In this document: one piece after another, positions 26,954 to 34,708 of the stretch
Layout: each line of letters opens with the position of its first letter
Position numbering within the stretch: position 1 is the stretch's first letter
Assembly: GCF_035975855.1 (NCBI RefSeq)
Contig: NZ_CP109055.1
Coordinates: 6,882,001 to 6,946,000, forward strand
Origin: Streptomyces sp. NBC_01304
GTDB taxonomy: Bacteria > Actinomycetota > Actinomycetes > Streptomycetales > Streptomycetaceae
Direction: 5' to 3'
DNA: 64,000 bases
Program-made: the position numbers and the translations under genes
The notes under the pieces: generated by a model
Databases searched by the model: none
Seen by the model: the letters and a program-made list of their open reading frames with translations, nothing else
What the model was told of the DNA's origin: nothing

Positions 26954-27317
26954 GGCGTTGCTCCCTGCGGCTGGAGATTCGCAAGTTCAACGCTTGCGGG
27001 CGCGGGCGGTCACTGGCGTACAGAGTTGACAGTCACTGTCGTACGTAGTTGAAGAGCGGAAGACCGTTACAAGGGCAAAAGGCTGTACAGGGCAGCAACC
27101 GTTGCCATACGGGGCGCGCTCGTGCATGCTCCCTGGAACGCCGTGGGTGAACCCCCGCGGACCTGGGCAGGAGAGGAGTGTCGCCGTACCCTTGGGGGTA
27201 TGGGGTTGGGAAGATGATTCCCGGACACGCTCCACCCCTCAGCGCCACTCTGCCCGAGAAAATCTGCCCGAGAAAAGTCGTCCCTCGCACAGAGGACTTC
27301 CTTCAGCCGAGACACAC
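26954..27317. promoter_or_regulatory. intergenic region upstream of universal stress gene
   Basis: A 364-bp gap holding the promoters of two divergent genes. It contains a TTGACA hexamer at 27026-27031 and the direct duplication TCTGCCCGAGAAAA at about 27248-27275 just before the universal stress gene. I find no -10 box at ideal spacing. No gene is apparent. Confidence 0.45.
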
Positions 27318-27839
27318 ATGGCCGGTCACGAATTCTTCGAACCCGCGGACCGCAAGCGGCAGGTCGCCGATCCGACGACCCCCCTGGCGGCGGAAGAGAC
27401 ACGTCAGTCCTGCGATCCCGCCTTCAAGCACGGGGTTGTCGTCGGCTTCGACGGCTCCAACTCCAGTGAGCGGGCCCTCGCGTACGCCATCGGCATGGCG
27501 GGCCGTTCCGGCTCGGGCCTGATCATCGTGCATGTGGCCAACCGGCTGCCCACCACGGTCTGGGCGGGCTGCGAACCCCCTGTCTTCGTCGACGTACCCG
27601 ACCATCGCACCGAGGTCCTCGGACTCGAACTCGCCTGCGCCGAGTACCTCTGCGACGTCCCCTGGATCCTCGTCGAGCGCGGCGGCGACATCTGCCACGA
27701 GCTCGAAGAGGTCGGCAAGGAGTACGAGGCGGACGCGATCGTCGTCGGCTCCACGCACGGCATCGTCGGCCGGATCTTCGGCTCCGTCGCGGGACGGCTC
27801 GCGCGCCGCGCTCAGCGCCCCGTCGTTGTCATTCCGTAA
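27318..27839 (+). CDS. universal stress protein (UspA family)
   Basis: A 173-residue single-domain universal stress protein. After a polar leader of about 37 residues the fold starts with HGVVVGFDGSNSSERALAYAI (ATP-site Asp). It ends with the nucleotide-binding loop IVVGSTHGIVGRIFGSVAGRLARRAQRPVVVIP (the G-2x-G-9x-G(S/T) type). It probably binds ATP and acts in stress or dormancy responses. The ATG at 27318 is chosen over upstream in-frame codons because conserved sequence begins only after it. Confidence 0.88.
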   Translation: MAGHEFFEPADRKRQVADPTTPLAAEETRQSCDPAFKHGVVVGFDGSNSSERALAYAIGMAGRSGSGLIIVHVANRLPTTVWAGCEPPVFVDVPDHRTEVLGLELACAEYLCDVPWILVERGGDICHELEEVGKEYEADAIVVGSTHGIVGRIFGSVAGRLARRAQRPVVVIP

Positions 27840-28018
27840 CCCCGCGTTGTCCCAGGTGAGATGGGACCGCCGACAGGTCAACTCCCGCTTGACGGCGCAT
27901 AAATCTACTCGCGCGTAGAGGTGGTTTGTGCCCTTGTGAAGGGTACATAAGGCTCGCTGGCACAACCGCATGGCCCAGCACCACCATGCAGCACAACTGC
28001 ACATGAAGGGAGCCCGCC

Positions 28019-28588
28019 GTGGACAAGGACGTCTCTGCGGGAAGCACCACATCAACCCTCGGATCACTGGCCCTCGGCCTCACCCTGCTGGCCTTCGGGC
28101 TCGGTCACACCGATGTGATCGACGGCGTGACGGCGGCGGACGCGGTCTCGATCGCGACCTTCGTCGGCGGGATCGCGCTGTTCATCGCGGGGCTCTTCGC
28201 CTTCCGCGACAACGACTCATTCACCGGCACGGCCTTCGCGGGCCTGGCCGCCTTCTGGTTCACCTGGGGCGTCACGGCGGAGGCCGGCGTCTCGAAGAAC
28301 GCGGCGGGCCTGTTCCTGCTGCTCTTCGCGCTCCTCGCGCTCAGCCTGACCCTGGGGGCAGCCGGCGGCGGTCTGCTCTCGCAGGGTGGGTACGGCCTGC
28401 TGTTCGTCTCGCTGCTGCTGCTCGCCATCGGGACGTTCGGCGAGAGCGACGGGCTCGCCAAGGTCGGCGGCTGGTTCGCGGTGGCCGCGGGTGCGTTCGC
28501 CTGGTACGGAGCCACGGCGTCCCTGGCCAATTGGCCCACGGCGCTTCCTGGTCGAGCTGCGGGCCGGGGGGTGACGGCCGCCGGCTGA
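28019..28588 (+). CDS. GPR1/FUN34/YaaH (acetate uptake) family membrane protein
   Basis: A 189-residue integral membrane protein with six hydrophobic helices. The start STLGSLALGLTLLAFGLGHTDVID and the later FTGTAFAGLAAFWFTWG are typical of the SatP/GPR1/FUN34/YaaH group, which takes up acetate or succinate. The strict NPAPLGL motif of the family is changed to STLGSLALG here, so substrate specificity may differ. The GTG at 28019 follows AAGGGAG. A strong hairpin terminator follows. Confidence 0.8.
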   Translation: MDKDVSAGSTTSTLGSLALGLTLLAFGLGHTDVIDGVTAADAVSIATFVGGIALFIAGLFAFRDNDSFTGTAFAGLAAFWFTWGVTAEAGVSKNAAGLFLLLFALLALSLTLGAAGGGLLSQGGYGLLFVSLLLLAIGTFGESDGLAKVGGWFAVAAGAFAWYGATASLANWPTALPGRAAGRGVTAAG

Positions 28589-28636
28589 GCAGCCATCAAG
28601 GGCCCGGGGTAATGGGCGACCCTGGGCCCACGTGAA

Positions 28637-28682
28637 GAACGACCCCCCTGTGTGCTTGGTGGCACCCACAGGGGGGTCGTTC
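28637..28682. terminator. hairpin between convergent genes
   Basis: A 16-bp perfect stem (GAACGACCCCCCTGTG, 28637-28652, with its complement at 28667-28682) separates the acetate-transporter-family gene from glmS. Confidence 0.9.
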
Positions 28683-28726
28683 ATGTCTTGCGGGCGTACG
28701 CGGCCTCGGCGGCGTACGTACGAGAA

Positions 28727-30571
28727 CTACTCGACGGTGACCGACTTGGCCAGGTTGCGCGGCTTGTCGATGTCCCGGCCGAGCGCCAATGCCGTGTGGT
28801 AGGCGAGGAGTTGGAGCGGGATGCCCATCAGGATCGGGTCCAGCTCGGTCTCGTTCTTCGGGACCACGATGGTGTGGTCGGCCTTCTCCTGCTCCTGGTG
28901 GGCGACCGCGAGGATCTGGCCGCTGCGGGCCTTGATCTCCTCCAGGGCGGCACGGTTCTTCTCCAGGAGGTCGTCGTCCGGGACGATCGCGACCGTCGGC
29001 AGGGCGGGCTCGATCAGGGCGAGCGGGCCGTGCTTCAACTCCGAGGCGGGGTACGCCTCGGCGTGGATGTACGAGATCTCCTTCAGCTTCAGCGAAGCCT
29101 CCAGGGCGACCGGATAGCCGCGGACCCGGCCGATGAACATCATCGACTTGGCCTCGGCGTACCGCTTCGCCAGCTTCTTGATGTCGTCCTCCTGCTTGAG
29201 GATCTCCTGGATCTGGCCGGGCAGCCGGCGCAGGCCCTCGATGATCCGCTTGCCGTCCGACACCGACAGGTCGCGGATGCGGCCCAGGTGCAGGGCGAGC
29301 AGGGCGAAGGCGACGACCGTGTTGGTGAAGCACTTGGTCGAGACGACGCAGACCTCGGGACCGGCGTGCACGTACACACCGCCGTCGGCCTCGCGGGCGA
29401 TCGCCGAGCCGACGACGTTCACCACGCCGAGGACGCGGGCGCCCTTGCGCTTCAACTCCTGTACGGCGGCGAGCACGTCGTACGTCTCACCCGACTGGGA
29501 GACCGCGATGTAGAGGGTGTCCGGGTCGACGACCGGGTTGCGGTAGCGGAACTCCGAGGCCGGCTCGGCGTCCGCGGGGATACGGGCCAGGCCCTCGATG
29601 AGGCCGGCGCCGATCAGGCCCGCGTGGTAACTGGTGCCGCAGCCAAGGATCTTGATGCGGCGGATGGTGCGCGCCTCGCGGGCGTCGAGGTTGAGGCCGC
29701 CCAGGTGCACGGTGGAGAAGCGGTCGTCGATGCGGCCGCGCAGCACGCGGTCCACGGCGTCGGCCTGCTCGCTGATCTCCTTGTGCATGTACGTGTCGTG
29801 GCCGCCCATGTCGTACGACTCGGCCTCCCACTCCACGGTGGTCGGGTTCGCCGTCGTACGGGAGCCCTCCGTCGTGTACGTACGGAAGTCGTCGGCCTTG
29901 AGGGTGGCCATCTCGCCGTCGTCGAGGGTGACGACCTGGCGGGTGTGCGAGACGAGGGCGGCGACGTCCGAGGCGACGAACATCTCCTTCTCGCCGATGC
30001 CGAGGACGACCGGGGAGCCGTTGCGGGCCACGACGATGCGGTCGTTGAAGTCCGCGTGCATCACCGCGATGCCGTACGTGCCCTCGACGTGCCGCAGCGC
30101 CTCGCGGACCTTCTCCTCCAGGGTCTCGGCCTGGGAGCGGGCGACGAGGTGGACCAGGACCTCGGTGTCCGTCTCGGAGAGGAACTCCACGCCGTCGGCG
30201 GTGAGCTTGGTGCGCAGCTCGGAGGCGTTGTCGATGATGCCGTTGTGGACGACGGCGACCTTGCCCTCGGCGTCCAGGTGGGGGTGCGCGTTCTCGTCGG
30301 AGGGGGCGCCGTGGGTGGCCCAGCGGGTGTGGGCGATGCCGGTGGTGCCCTTGAAGCGGGCCGGGACCTTGGCCTCCAGGTCGCGGACGCGGCCCTTGGC
30401 CTTGACCATCTTCAGGCCGGCGGGCTTGCCGGCCGTGCCCTTGCCGGTGCTGTGCTTGTTAAAGATGGCGATGCCGGCGGAGTCGTAGCCGCGGTACTCC
30501 AGGCGCTGGAGGCCCTCGAGGAGGAGGGGGGCTACGTCACGTTTGCCGATGTATCCGACGATTCCGCACAT
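28727..30571 (-). CDS. glmS: glutamine--fructose-6-phosphate aminotransferase (isomerizing)
   Basis: A 614-residue GlmS making glucosamine-6-phosphate from fructose-6-phosphate and glutamine, the first step to UDP-GlcNAc and peptidoglycan. The N-terminal Ntn glutaminase has Cys2 as nucleophile (MCGIVGYIG), GIAHTRWATHG and the NGII loop. Two SIS domains (about residues 290-430 and 460-600) bind the sugar phosphate (CGTSYHAG, VSQSGETYD). The ATG at 30571 follows GAGGAAGAGA. It is 14 bp behind an 85-residue gene and shares its promoter. A second glmS elsewhere is common in Streptomyces; I believe this locus corresponds to SCO2789. Confidence 0.96.
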   Translation of the reverse strand: MCGIVGYIGKRDVAPLLLEGLQRLEYRGYDSAGIAIFNKHSTGKGTAGKPAGLKMVKAKGRVRDLEAKVPARFKGTTGIAHTRWATHGAPSDENAHPHLDAEGKVAVVHNGIIDNASELRTKLTADGVEFLSETDTEVLVHLVARSQAETLEEKVREALRHVEGTYGIAVMHADFNDRIVVARNGSPVVLGIGEKEMFVASDVAALVSHTRQVVTLDDGEMATLKADDFRTYTTEGSRTTANPTTVEWEAESYDMGGHDTYMHKEISEQADAVDRVLRGRIDDRFSTVHLGGLNLDAREARTIRRIKILGCGTSYHAGLIGAGLIEGLARIPADAEPASEFRYRNPVVDPDTLYIAVSQSGETYDVLAAVQELKRKGARVLGVVNVVGSAIAREADGGVYVHAGPEVCVVSTKCFTNTVVAFALLALHLGRIRDLSVSDGKRIIEGLRRLPGQIQEILKQEDDIKKLAKRYAEAKSMMFIGRVRGYPVALEASLKLKEISYIHAEAYPASELKHGPLALIEPALPTVAIVPDDDLLEKNRAALEEIKARSGQILAVAHQEQEKADHTIVVPKNETELDPILMGIPLQLLAYHTALALGRDIDKPRNLAKSVTVE

Positions 30572-30585
30572 ATGGGTCTCTTCCT

Positions 30586-30843
30586 CTAGCCGTAGATGAT
30601 GCGGCGCAGCTGGCGCAGAGAGAGCTCTGGCGGCGCGACTGCGCGGTACTTCAGGTCTGACTGGATCTGCTCGAAGATCGCTGCGTTCAGCAGGCCCTGG
30701 GCCTGTAGTTCGCGGTGGCGGCGGCGGACGAATCCTTCGGTCGTTTCGTCGAAGTACGCCAGGACGTCCTGGATCACGCGCAGGGCTTCGCCCTTTTGCA
30801 GCGGCGTGCTGCGGGTCAGGTGATCTACGAGGTCGTCGTGCAC
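30586..30843 (-). CDS. small conserved protein upstream of glmS
   Basis: An 85-residue soluble protein (HDDLVDHLTRSTPLQKGEALRVIQDVLAYFDE...RRHRELQAQGLLNAAIFEQIQ), probably all helical with a charged coil-like middle. Family unknown to me. The GTG start lies at the expected transcription start of a well-formed promoter (30850-30878), so the mRNA would be leaderless. It is followed by glmS after 14 bp, so it may be a regulatory or leader-type partner of GlmS. Confidence 0.75.
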   Translation of the reverse strand: MHDDLVDHLTRSTPLQKGEALRVIQDVLAYFDETTEGFVRRRHRELQAQGLLNAAIFEQIQSDLKYRAVAPPELSLRQLRRIIYG

Positions 30844-30849
30844 CAGGCG

Positions 30850-30878
30850 ATAGTGCTCGATCTGGGGGGCCGGTGCAA
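30850..30878 (-). promoter_or_regulatory. sigma-70-type promoter of the 85-aa gene and glmS
   Basis: On the minus strand there is a TTGCAC (-35) box, 17 bp, then a CACTAT (-10) box. The -10 ends 7 bp before the GTG start, which predicts a leaderless transcript. Confidence 0.6.
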
Positions 30879-30910
30879 GAATCCTGCCCGGTTTCGGGCA
30901 AGGGCGTGTC

Positions 30911-31086
30911 TTTTCCCCACCCCGCCTCTTCCCGAAAGGCTGCCGCCGACTGAAAGGACTGTCCTCAAACGCCGGACGGGCTGGAGGGGTGCGGGCGGGC
31001 TGGAGGGGTGCGGGCGGGCTGGAGGGATGCCGGGCGGGATGGAGAGGTGCGGGCGGGCTGGAGAGGTGCCGGGCGGGGTGGAGGGG
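30911..31086. repeat. dispersed repeat type A plus short tandem array
   Basis: The type A element (about 30911-30983, ending GCCGGACGGGCTGGAGG) runs into five or six imperfect units of 19-21 bp (GCGGGCGGGCTGGAGGGGT) that end exactly at the stop codon of the DUF4429 gene (31087). The array looks like an expansion of the element's own end. No gene is seen here. Confidence 0.85.
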
Positions 31087-31947
31087 CTAGAGGCGTTTTA
31101 GTACTGCCTGTTTCGCCGTTGTGAATTCCTCGTCCGTCAGGATTCCCGACTGGTGCAGGTCGCCCAGTTCGCGCAGGCGGCGTAGGAGGGTGTCGTGGTC
31201 CACCGCGTCTGCGGGGGCTGCGGCGATGGCCGCGCTCTTCTCCGTTGCCGCCGGGTGGCGCAGGCGGGCCTGGACCGCGGCGCCGACCAGGGCCATCAGG
31301 GAGTCCTTCTTGAAGCCGTACAGGTCGATCGCGTTCGGGTCGTACTTCGGCGGAGCCTTGGTGGGGGAGTGGCGGACGGTGAAGCGGAGGTAGCCGTTCT
31401 CCAGGCCGGCCGAGGGCTGCCACTCGACCGCCGTGATGTCGGCGAGGGCGAGCGTGCGGGTGCCCGAGGCCGCCTTGGCCTCCTCGGTGTTCCACTTCCA
31501 CTCCAGGCGCAGCTGATCCCCGTCGAAGCTCGCCGTGCCGTCGCCCGCCGTCACCGAGAGGGGGATCGACGGGCCGGGCAGGAGGTAGCCGTCGCAGCCG
31601 ACGGACGGGATCTGGTCGAGGAGGTGGGCCTGGCGGACCTCGTCGACGAAGTACTCGGCGACGCCGTACCGGTCCGGGTCCACCGCCAGCTGGTAGGGGT
31701 CCTCGGAGTCCTTGAGTCTGTTCCCCGTCAGTTGGAGGAGGGGGTCGGCGCCCTCGCGGAGCCGCAGTCGCAGCCGGCCCGATTTCTTGCCCTGCTCGAA
31801 GGAGATCCCCGCCAACGCGGCCAGGGGCACCGCGAGTTCGCCCAGTTCCTTGCGGAGCAGACTCACACTCTTGTCGCGGCCCGGCACGATCCGCAGCGTC
31901 TCGCCGTCGAAGGTCCAGGTCCCCTCGCGCTGGATGATTTCCGCCAT
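31087..31947 (-). CDS. DUF4429 and SHOCT domain protein
   Basis: A 286-residue cytoplasmic protein. Two related beta-rich DUF4429 segments (about 1-75 and 125-215, each with a 'G..LRI' start and a Trp or Phe core) are followed by a short C-terminal SHOCT helix pair (about 250-286, LLRRLRELGDLHQSGILTDEEFTTAKQAVLKRL). Function is unknown. SHOCT domains commonly mediate oligomerisation or membrane association. The stop codon abuts the short tandem array. Confidence 0.82.
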   Translation of the reverse strand: MAEIIQREGTWTFDGETLRIVPGRDKSVSLLRKELGELAVPLAALAGISFEQGKKSGRLRLRLREGADPLLQLTGNRLKDSEDPYQLAVDPDRYGVAEYFVDEVRQAHLLDQIPSVGCDGYLLPGPSIPLSVTAGDGTASFDGDQLRLEWKWNTEEAKAASGTRTLALADITAVEWQPSAGLENGYLRFTVRHSPTKAPPKYDPNAIDLYGFKKDSLMALVGAAVQARLRHPAATEKSAAIAAAPADAVDHDTLLRRLRELGDLHQSGILTDEEFTTAKQAVLKRL

Positions 31948-31977
31948 GCAGCGATTCTGGCATCCGCGGCCGCGAGG

Positions 31978-31993
31978 AGTGGTCTACACCTTG
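31978..31993. promoter_or_regulatory. DasR-like (dre) site at hexosaminidase promoter
   Basis: AGTGGTCTACACCTTG matches the dre consensus (A/T)GTGGTCTAGACCA closely, with changes only in the second half-site. It overlaps the candidate -35 box of the downstream gene. DasR represses chitin and GlcNAc genes and is relieved by glucosamine-6-phosphate. Confidence 0.75.
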
Positions 31994-32019
31994 ACCCTGT
32001 ATGAGGGGCACGGTACGCA
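31991..32019 (+). promoter_or_regulatory. candidate promoter of the GH20 gene
   Basis: TTGACC (-35, 31991-31996), 17 bp, then TACGCA (-10-like, 32014-32019). It predicts a start near 32026 and supports translation from the later GTG at 32091. Confidence 0.5.
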
Positions 32020-32090
32020 TGGTGACCGTTCAGTTGCCCGGCACGACAGAGGCCACCCCCGGTGAGACACCCGGCGAAGGGACCCAGCTT

Positions 32091-33716
32091 GTGAGACAGC
32101 TCAGAACGAACAAGGCCCTCACCCGCCTGATCGGCTCGCTGCTGCTCGTCGCGGCCGCCGGACTCTCCTGCGTCGGGGCCGCCCCCGACGCCGACGCCCG
32201 GGCCGCCGAGCCCAGGCCGCTGGGCCAGGTGATTCCGGCGCCGATGTCGGTGGAGCCGGCCGGGGGCGCGTTCCAGATCAACTCCAAGACCAAGATCCAC
32301 GTCTGGCACGACGACCCCGCCGATCTGCGGGCCGGCGAGTACCTGGCCCGGCTGCTGCGGCCCGCCACGGGGTACAAGCTGCCCGTCGTCCGGGACAACG
32401 TCGACACCGACGGAATCGTCCTGCGTACCAGTGCGGACGTCGCGAACAAGGTGCTCGGCCCCGAGGGCTACCGGCTGATCTCCGGATCCGGCGTCCTGCG
32501 TATCGAGTCCTGGTCGGCCGGCGGGATCTTCCACGGCATCCAGACGCTGCGCCAGCAGCTGCCCGCCAAGGTCGAGAAGAAGACCAGGCAGTCCGGGCCC
32601 TGGCTGATCGCGGGCGGCACCGTCAAGGACTCGCCGCGCTACGCCTACCGCGGTGCCATGCTCGATGTGTCGCGGCACTTCTTCACCGTCGACCAAGTCA
32701 AGCGCTACATCGACCAGTTGGCGCTCTACAAGATCAACAAACTGCACCTGCACCTGAGTGACGACCAGGGCTGGCGGATCGCGATCGACTCCTGGCCGAG
32801 GCTTGCCACGTACGGCGGCTCGACCCAGGTCGGCGGCGGTCCCGGTGGCTACTACACCAAGGCGCAGTACAAGGACCTCGTCGCGTACGCGGGCTCGCGG
32901 TACATGGAGGTGGTCCCGGAGATCGACATGCCGGGGCACACCAACGCCGCGCTCGCCTCGTACGCCGAGCTGAACTGCAACGGCGTGGCGCCGCCGCTCT
33001 ACACCGGCACCAACGTCGGCTTCAGTTCGCTGTGCGTGCCCAAGGAGGTCACGTACGACTTCGTGGACGATGTGATCCGGGAGATCGCCGAGATCACTCC
33101 GGGTCAGTACATTCATATTGGTGGGGACGAGGCGCATTCCACCAGCCATGAGGACTACGTGAAGTTCATGAACCGGGTGCAGCCGGTGGTCGCCAAGTAC
33201 GGGAAGACCGTGATGGGTTGGCACCAGCTGACCGGGGCGACGCCCGCGCAGGGTGCGATCGCGCAGTGGTGGGGTCTGGACGGGACCAGCCAGGCGGAGA
33301 AGGACCAGGTCGTGAACGCCGCGAAGAACGGGACCAAGCTGGTCCTCTCGCCGGCCGACCGGGCCTATCTCGACATGAAGTACAACAAGGACACCCCGCT
33401 GGGGCTGGCCTGGGCCGGCTATGTCGAGGTCGACCGGTCCTACAGCTGGAACCCGGACACCTTGCTGGCGGGGGCGCCCGCGGAATCGATCGCCGGGGTC
33501 GAGGCGCCGCTCTGGGCCGAGACGATCTCGACGAGCAAGCACATCGAGTTCATGGCGTTTCCGCGGTTGCCGGGGATTGCTGAGCTCGGGTGGACGCTTC
33601 GGAAGCCGAACTCCTTCGAGGAGTACAAGGGGCGGCTTGCTCAGCAAGGGCCTCGGTGGGATGCCCTTGGGATGGACTACTACAAGTCGAGCAAGGTGCC
33701 CTGGCCTGCGGGTTGA
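32091..33716 (+). CDS. secreted GH20 beta-N-acetylhexosaminidase
   Basis: A 541-residue exported glycoside hydrolase family 20 enzyme that releases GlcNAc from chito-oligosaccharides. A signal peptide follows the GTG at 32091 (VRQLRTNKALTRLIGSLLLVAAAG with cleavage near ADARA). An N-terminal GH20b domain spans about 45-165. The catalytic barrel contains YRGAMLDVSRHFF, HLHLSDDQGWRI and the Asp-Glu pair of HIGGDEAHS near residue 350. Earlier in-frame starts exist at 32019 and 32022, but AAGGGA at eight bases and the signal peptide favour 32091. The DasR-like site upstream suggests induction by GlcNAc metabolism. I believe the S. coelicolor counterpart is SCO2786. Confidence 0.92.
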   Translation: MRQLRTNKALTRLIGSLLLVAAAGLSCVGAAPDADARAAEPRPLGQVIPAPMSVEPAGGAFQINSKTKIHVWHDDPADLRAGEYLARLLRPATGYKLPVVRDNVDTDGIVLRTSADVANKVLGPEGYRLISGSGVLRIESWSAGGIFHGIQTLRQQLPAKVEKKTRQSGPWLIAGGTVKDSPRYAYRGAMLDVSRHFFTVDQVKRYIDQLALYKINKLHLHLSDDQGWRIAIDSWPRLATYGGSTQVGGGPGGYYTKAQYKDLVAYAGSRYMEVVPEIDMPGHTNAALASYAELNCNGVAPPLYTGTNVGFSSLCVPKEVTYDFVDDVIREIAEITPGQYIHIGGDEAHSTSHEDYVKFMNRVQPVVAKYGKTVMGWHQLTGATPAQGAIAQWWGLDGTSQAEKDQVVNAAKNGTKLVLSPADRAYLDMKYNKDTPLGLAWAGYVEVDRSYSWNPDTLLAGAPAESIAGVEAPLWAETISTSKHIEFMAFPRLPGIAELGWTLRKPNSFEEYKGRLAQQGPRWDALGMDYYKSSKVPWPAG

Positions 33717-33750
33717 TGGGTGCGGGTCAGTCGGGGCGGGGTGGGGATTT

Positions 33751-33850
33751 CTTCCCCTCCCCGCCCCTTCCCGTAAGACTGCCGTCGGCTGGAAAAGATT
33801 GTCCTCAAACGCCGGACGGGCTGAATGAGGGAACCGGACGGGCTGAAAAG
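33751..33850. repeat. dispersed repeat type A between hexosaminidase and desF-like gene
   Basis: A copy of the type A element (33751-33824) plus an extra GGACGGGCTGAA piece fills the 134-bp gap between two convergent genes. This is the place where desABCD sits in S. coelicolor as I remember it. No gene or gene remnant is visible. Confidence 0.82.
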
Positions 33851-34708
33851 CTAAGCGGATTCGGCTTCGTCCCGCAGGTTGTCCTCGCTTGCGCCCAGGC
33901 GCCAATAGCCGACGAAGGTGATCGCCTTGCGGTCGAAGGTGCGGTCGTTCACCAGGTGGCGGCGGAGGGTCTTGATGGTGCCCGCCTCGCCCGCGATCCA
34001 GGTGTACGGGGTGCCCCCGGGCAGGTTCGCCGCGCGGATCGCGTCCACCGTGAGGTCGGTGCGCGAGGCCTCGGCGCCGTCCCGGACCAGCCAGGTGATG
34101 TCGGCGTCCGCCTGGGTGGTGAGCTCCAACTTGTCGTCCGCGTACGGGACTTCGAGCCAGACCTTCGCCTTCGTACCCGCCGGCAGCCACTCCAGGATCG
34201 CCGAAGCGGCGGGCAGCGCCGTCTCGTCGGCCCAGAGCAGGATCCAGTCGGTGCCCTCGGGCGGCCGGAAGCGTACGCCCGTGTTGTCCTCGACCGCCGG
34301 GCCGAGCACCTTCACCCGGTCACCCGCCTTCGCCCGCTCGGCCCAGACGCAGGCGGGACCGCCGTCCTCGTGGATCGCGAAGTCGATGTCGACCTCGGGT
34401 GCCGGGGTGCGGCGCTGCGCGCGGACCGTGTACGAGCGCATGATCGCCCGTACGCCGGTGGGGAGTTCGCGGTACGCCTGGTACCAGGTGGCCGGGTCCT
34501 GCGCGGGCGGCAGGACCGGATCCGATTGCCCCGGGTGCGGCAGGAACAGCGACAGGCTCTGGTCGCGGCCGCCGGAGGTGAAGGCGTCCAGGCCCGGGCC
34601 GGTGAAGGTGACCCGGATCAGGGAGCGCGAGAGCTGTTCGGCGCGTACGACTTCCAGGTCGAAGAGCGTGAAGGGCGGCGTCGCCGCGGTCTCCTCGGCC
34701 GACGTCAC
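33851..34708 (-). CDS. siderophore-interacting protein (ferric-siderophore reductase type)
   Basis: A 285-residue cytoplasmic FAD/NAD(P)H flavoprotein of the SIP/ViuB family that reduces ferric siderophores to release iron. Features are MRSYTVRAQ (FAD-binding R-x-Y-S/T-like), GPAVEDNTGVRF, LLWADETALPAASAILEWLP (nucleotide site) and the C-terminal YWRLGASED. The GTG overlaps the stop of the desE-like gene (GTGA), so the two are one operon under the iron box. It corresponds to desF of the desferrioxamine locus. Confidence 0.9.
   Translation of the reverse strand: MTSAEETAATPPFTLFDLEVVRAEQLSRSLIRVTFTGPGLDAFTSGGRDQSLSLFLPHPGQSDPVLPPAQDPATWYQAYRELPTGVRAIMRSYTVRAQRRTPAPEVDIDFAIHEDGGPACVWAERAKAGDRVKVLGPAVEDNTGVRFRPPEGTDWILLWADETALPAASAILEWLPAGTKAKVWLEVPYADDKLELTTQADADITWLVRDGAEASRTDLTVDAIRAANLPGGTPYTWIAGEAGTIKTLRRHLVNDRTFDRKAITFVGYWRLGASEDNLRDEAESA

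Noticed and set aside
28727..30571. glmS ribozyme or riboswitch upstream of glmS
   Set aside because: Only 14 bp separate glmS from the preceding gene, leaving no room for a structured leader.
28727..30901. GlmS start at 30901
   Set aside because: GlmS needs Cys2 as its free N-terminal nucleophile, so translation must start at the ATG at 30571.
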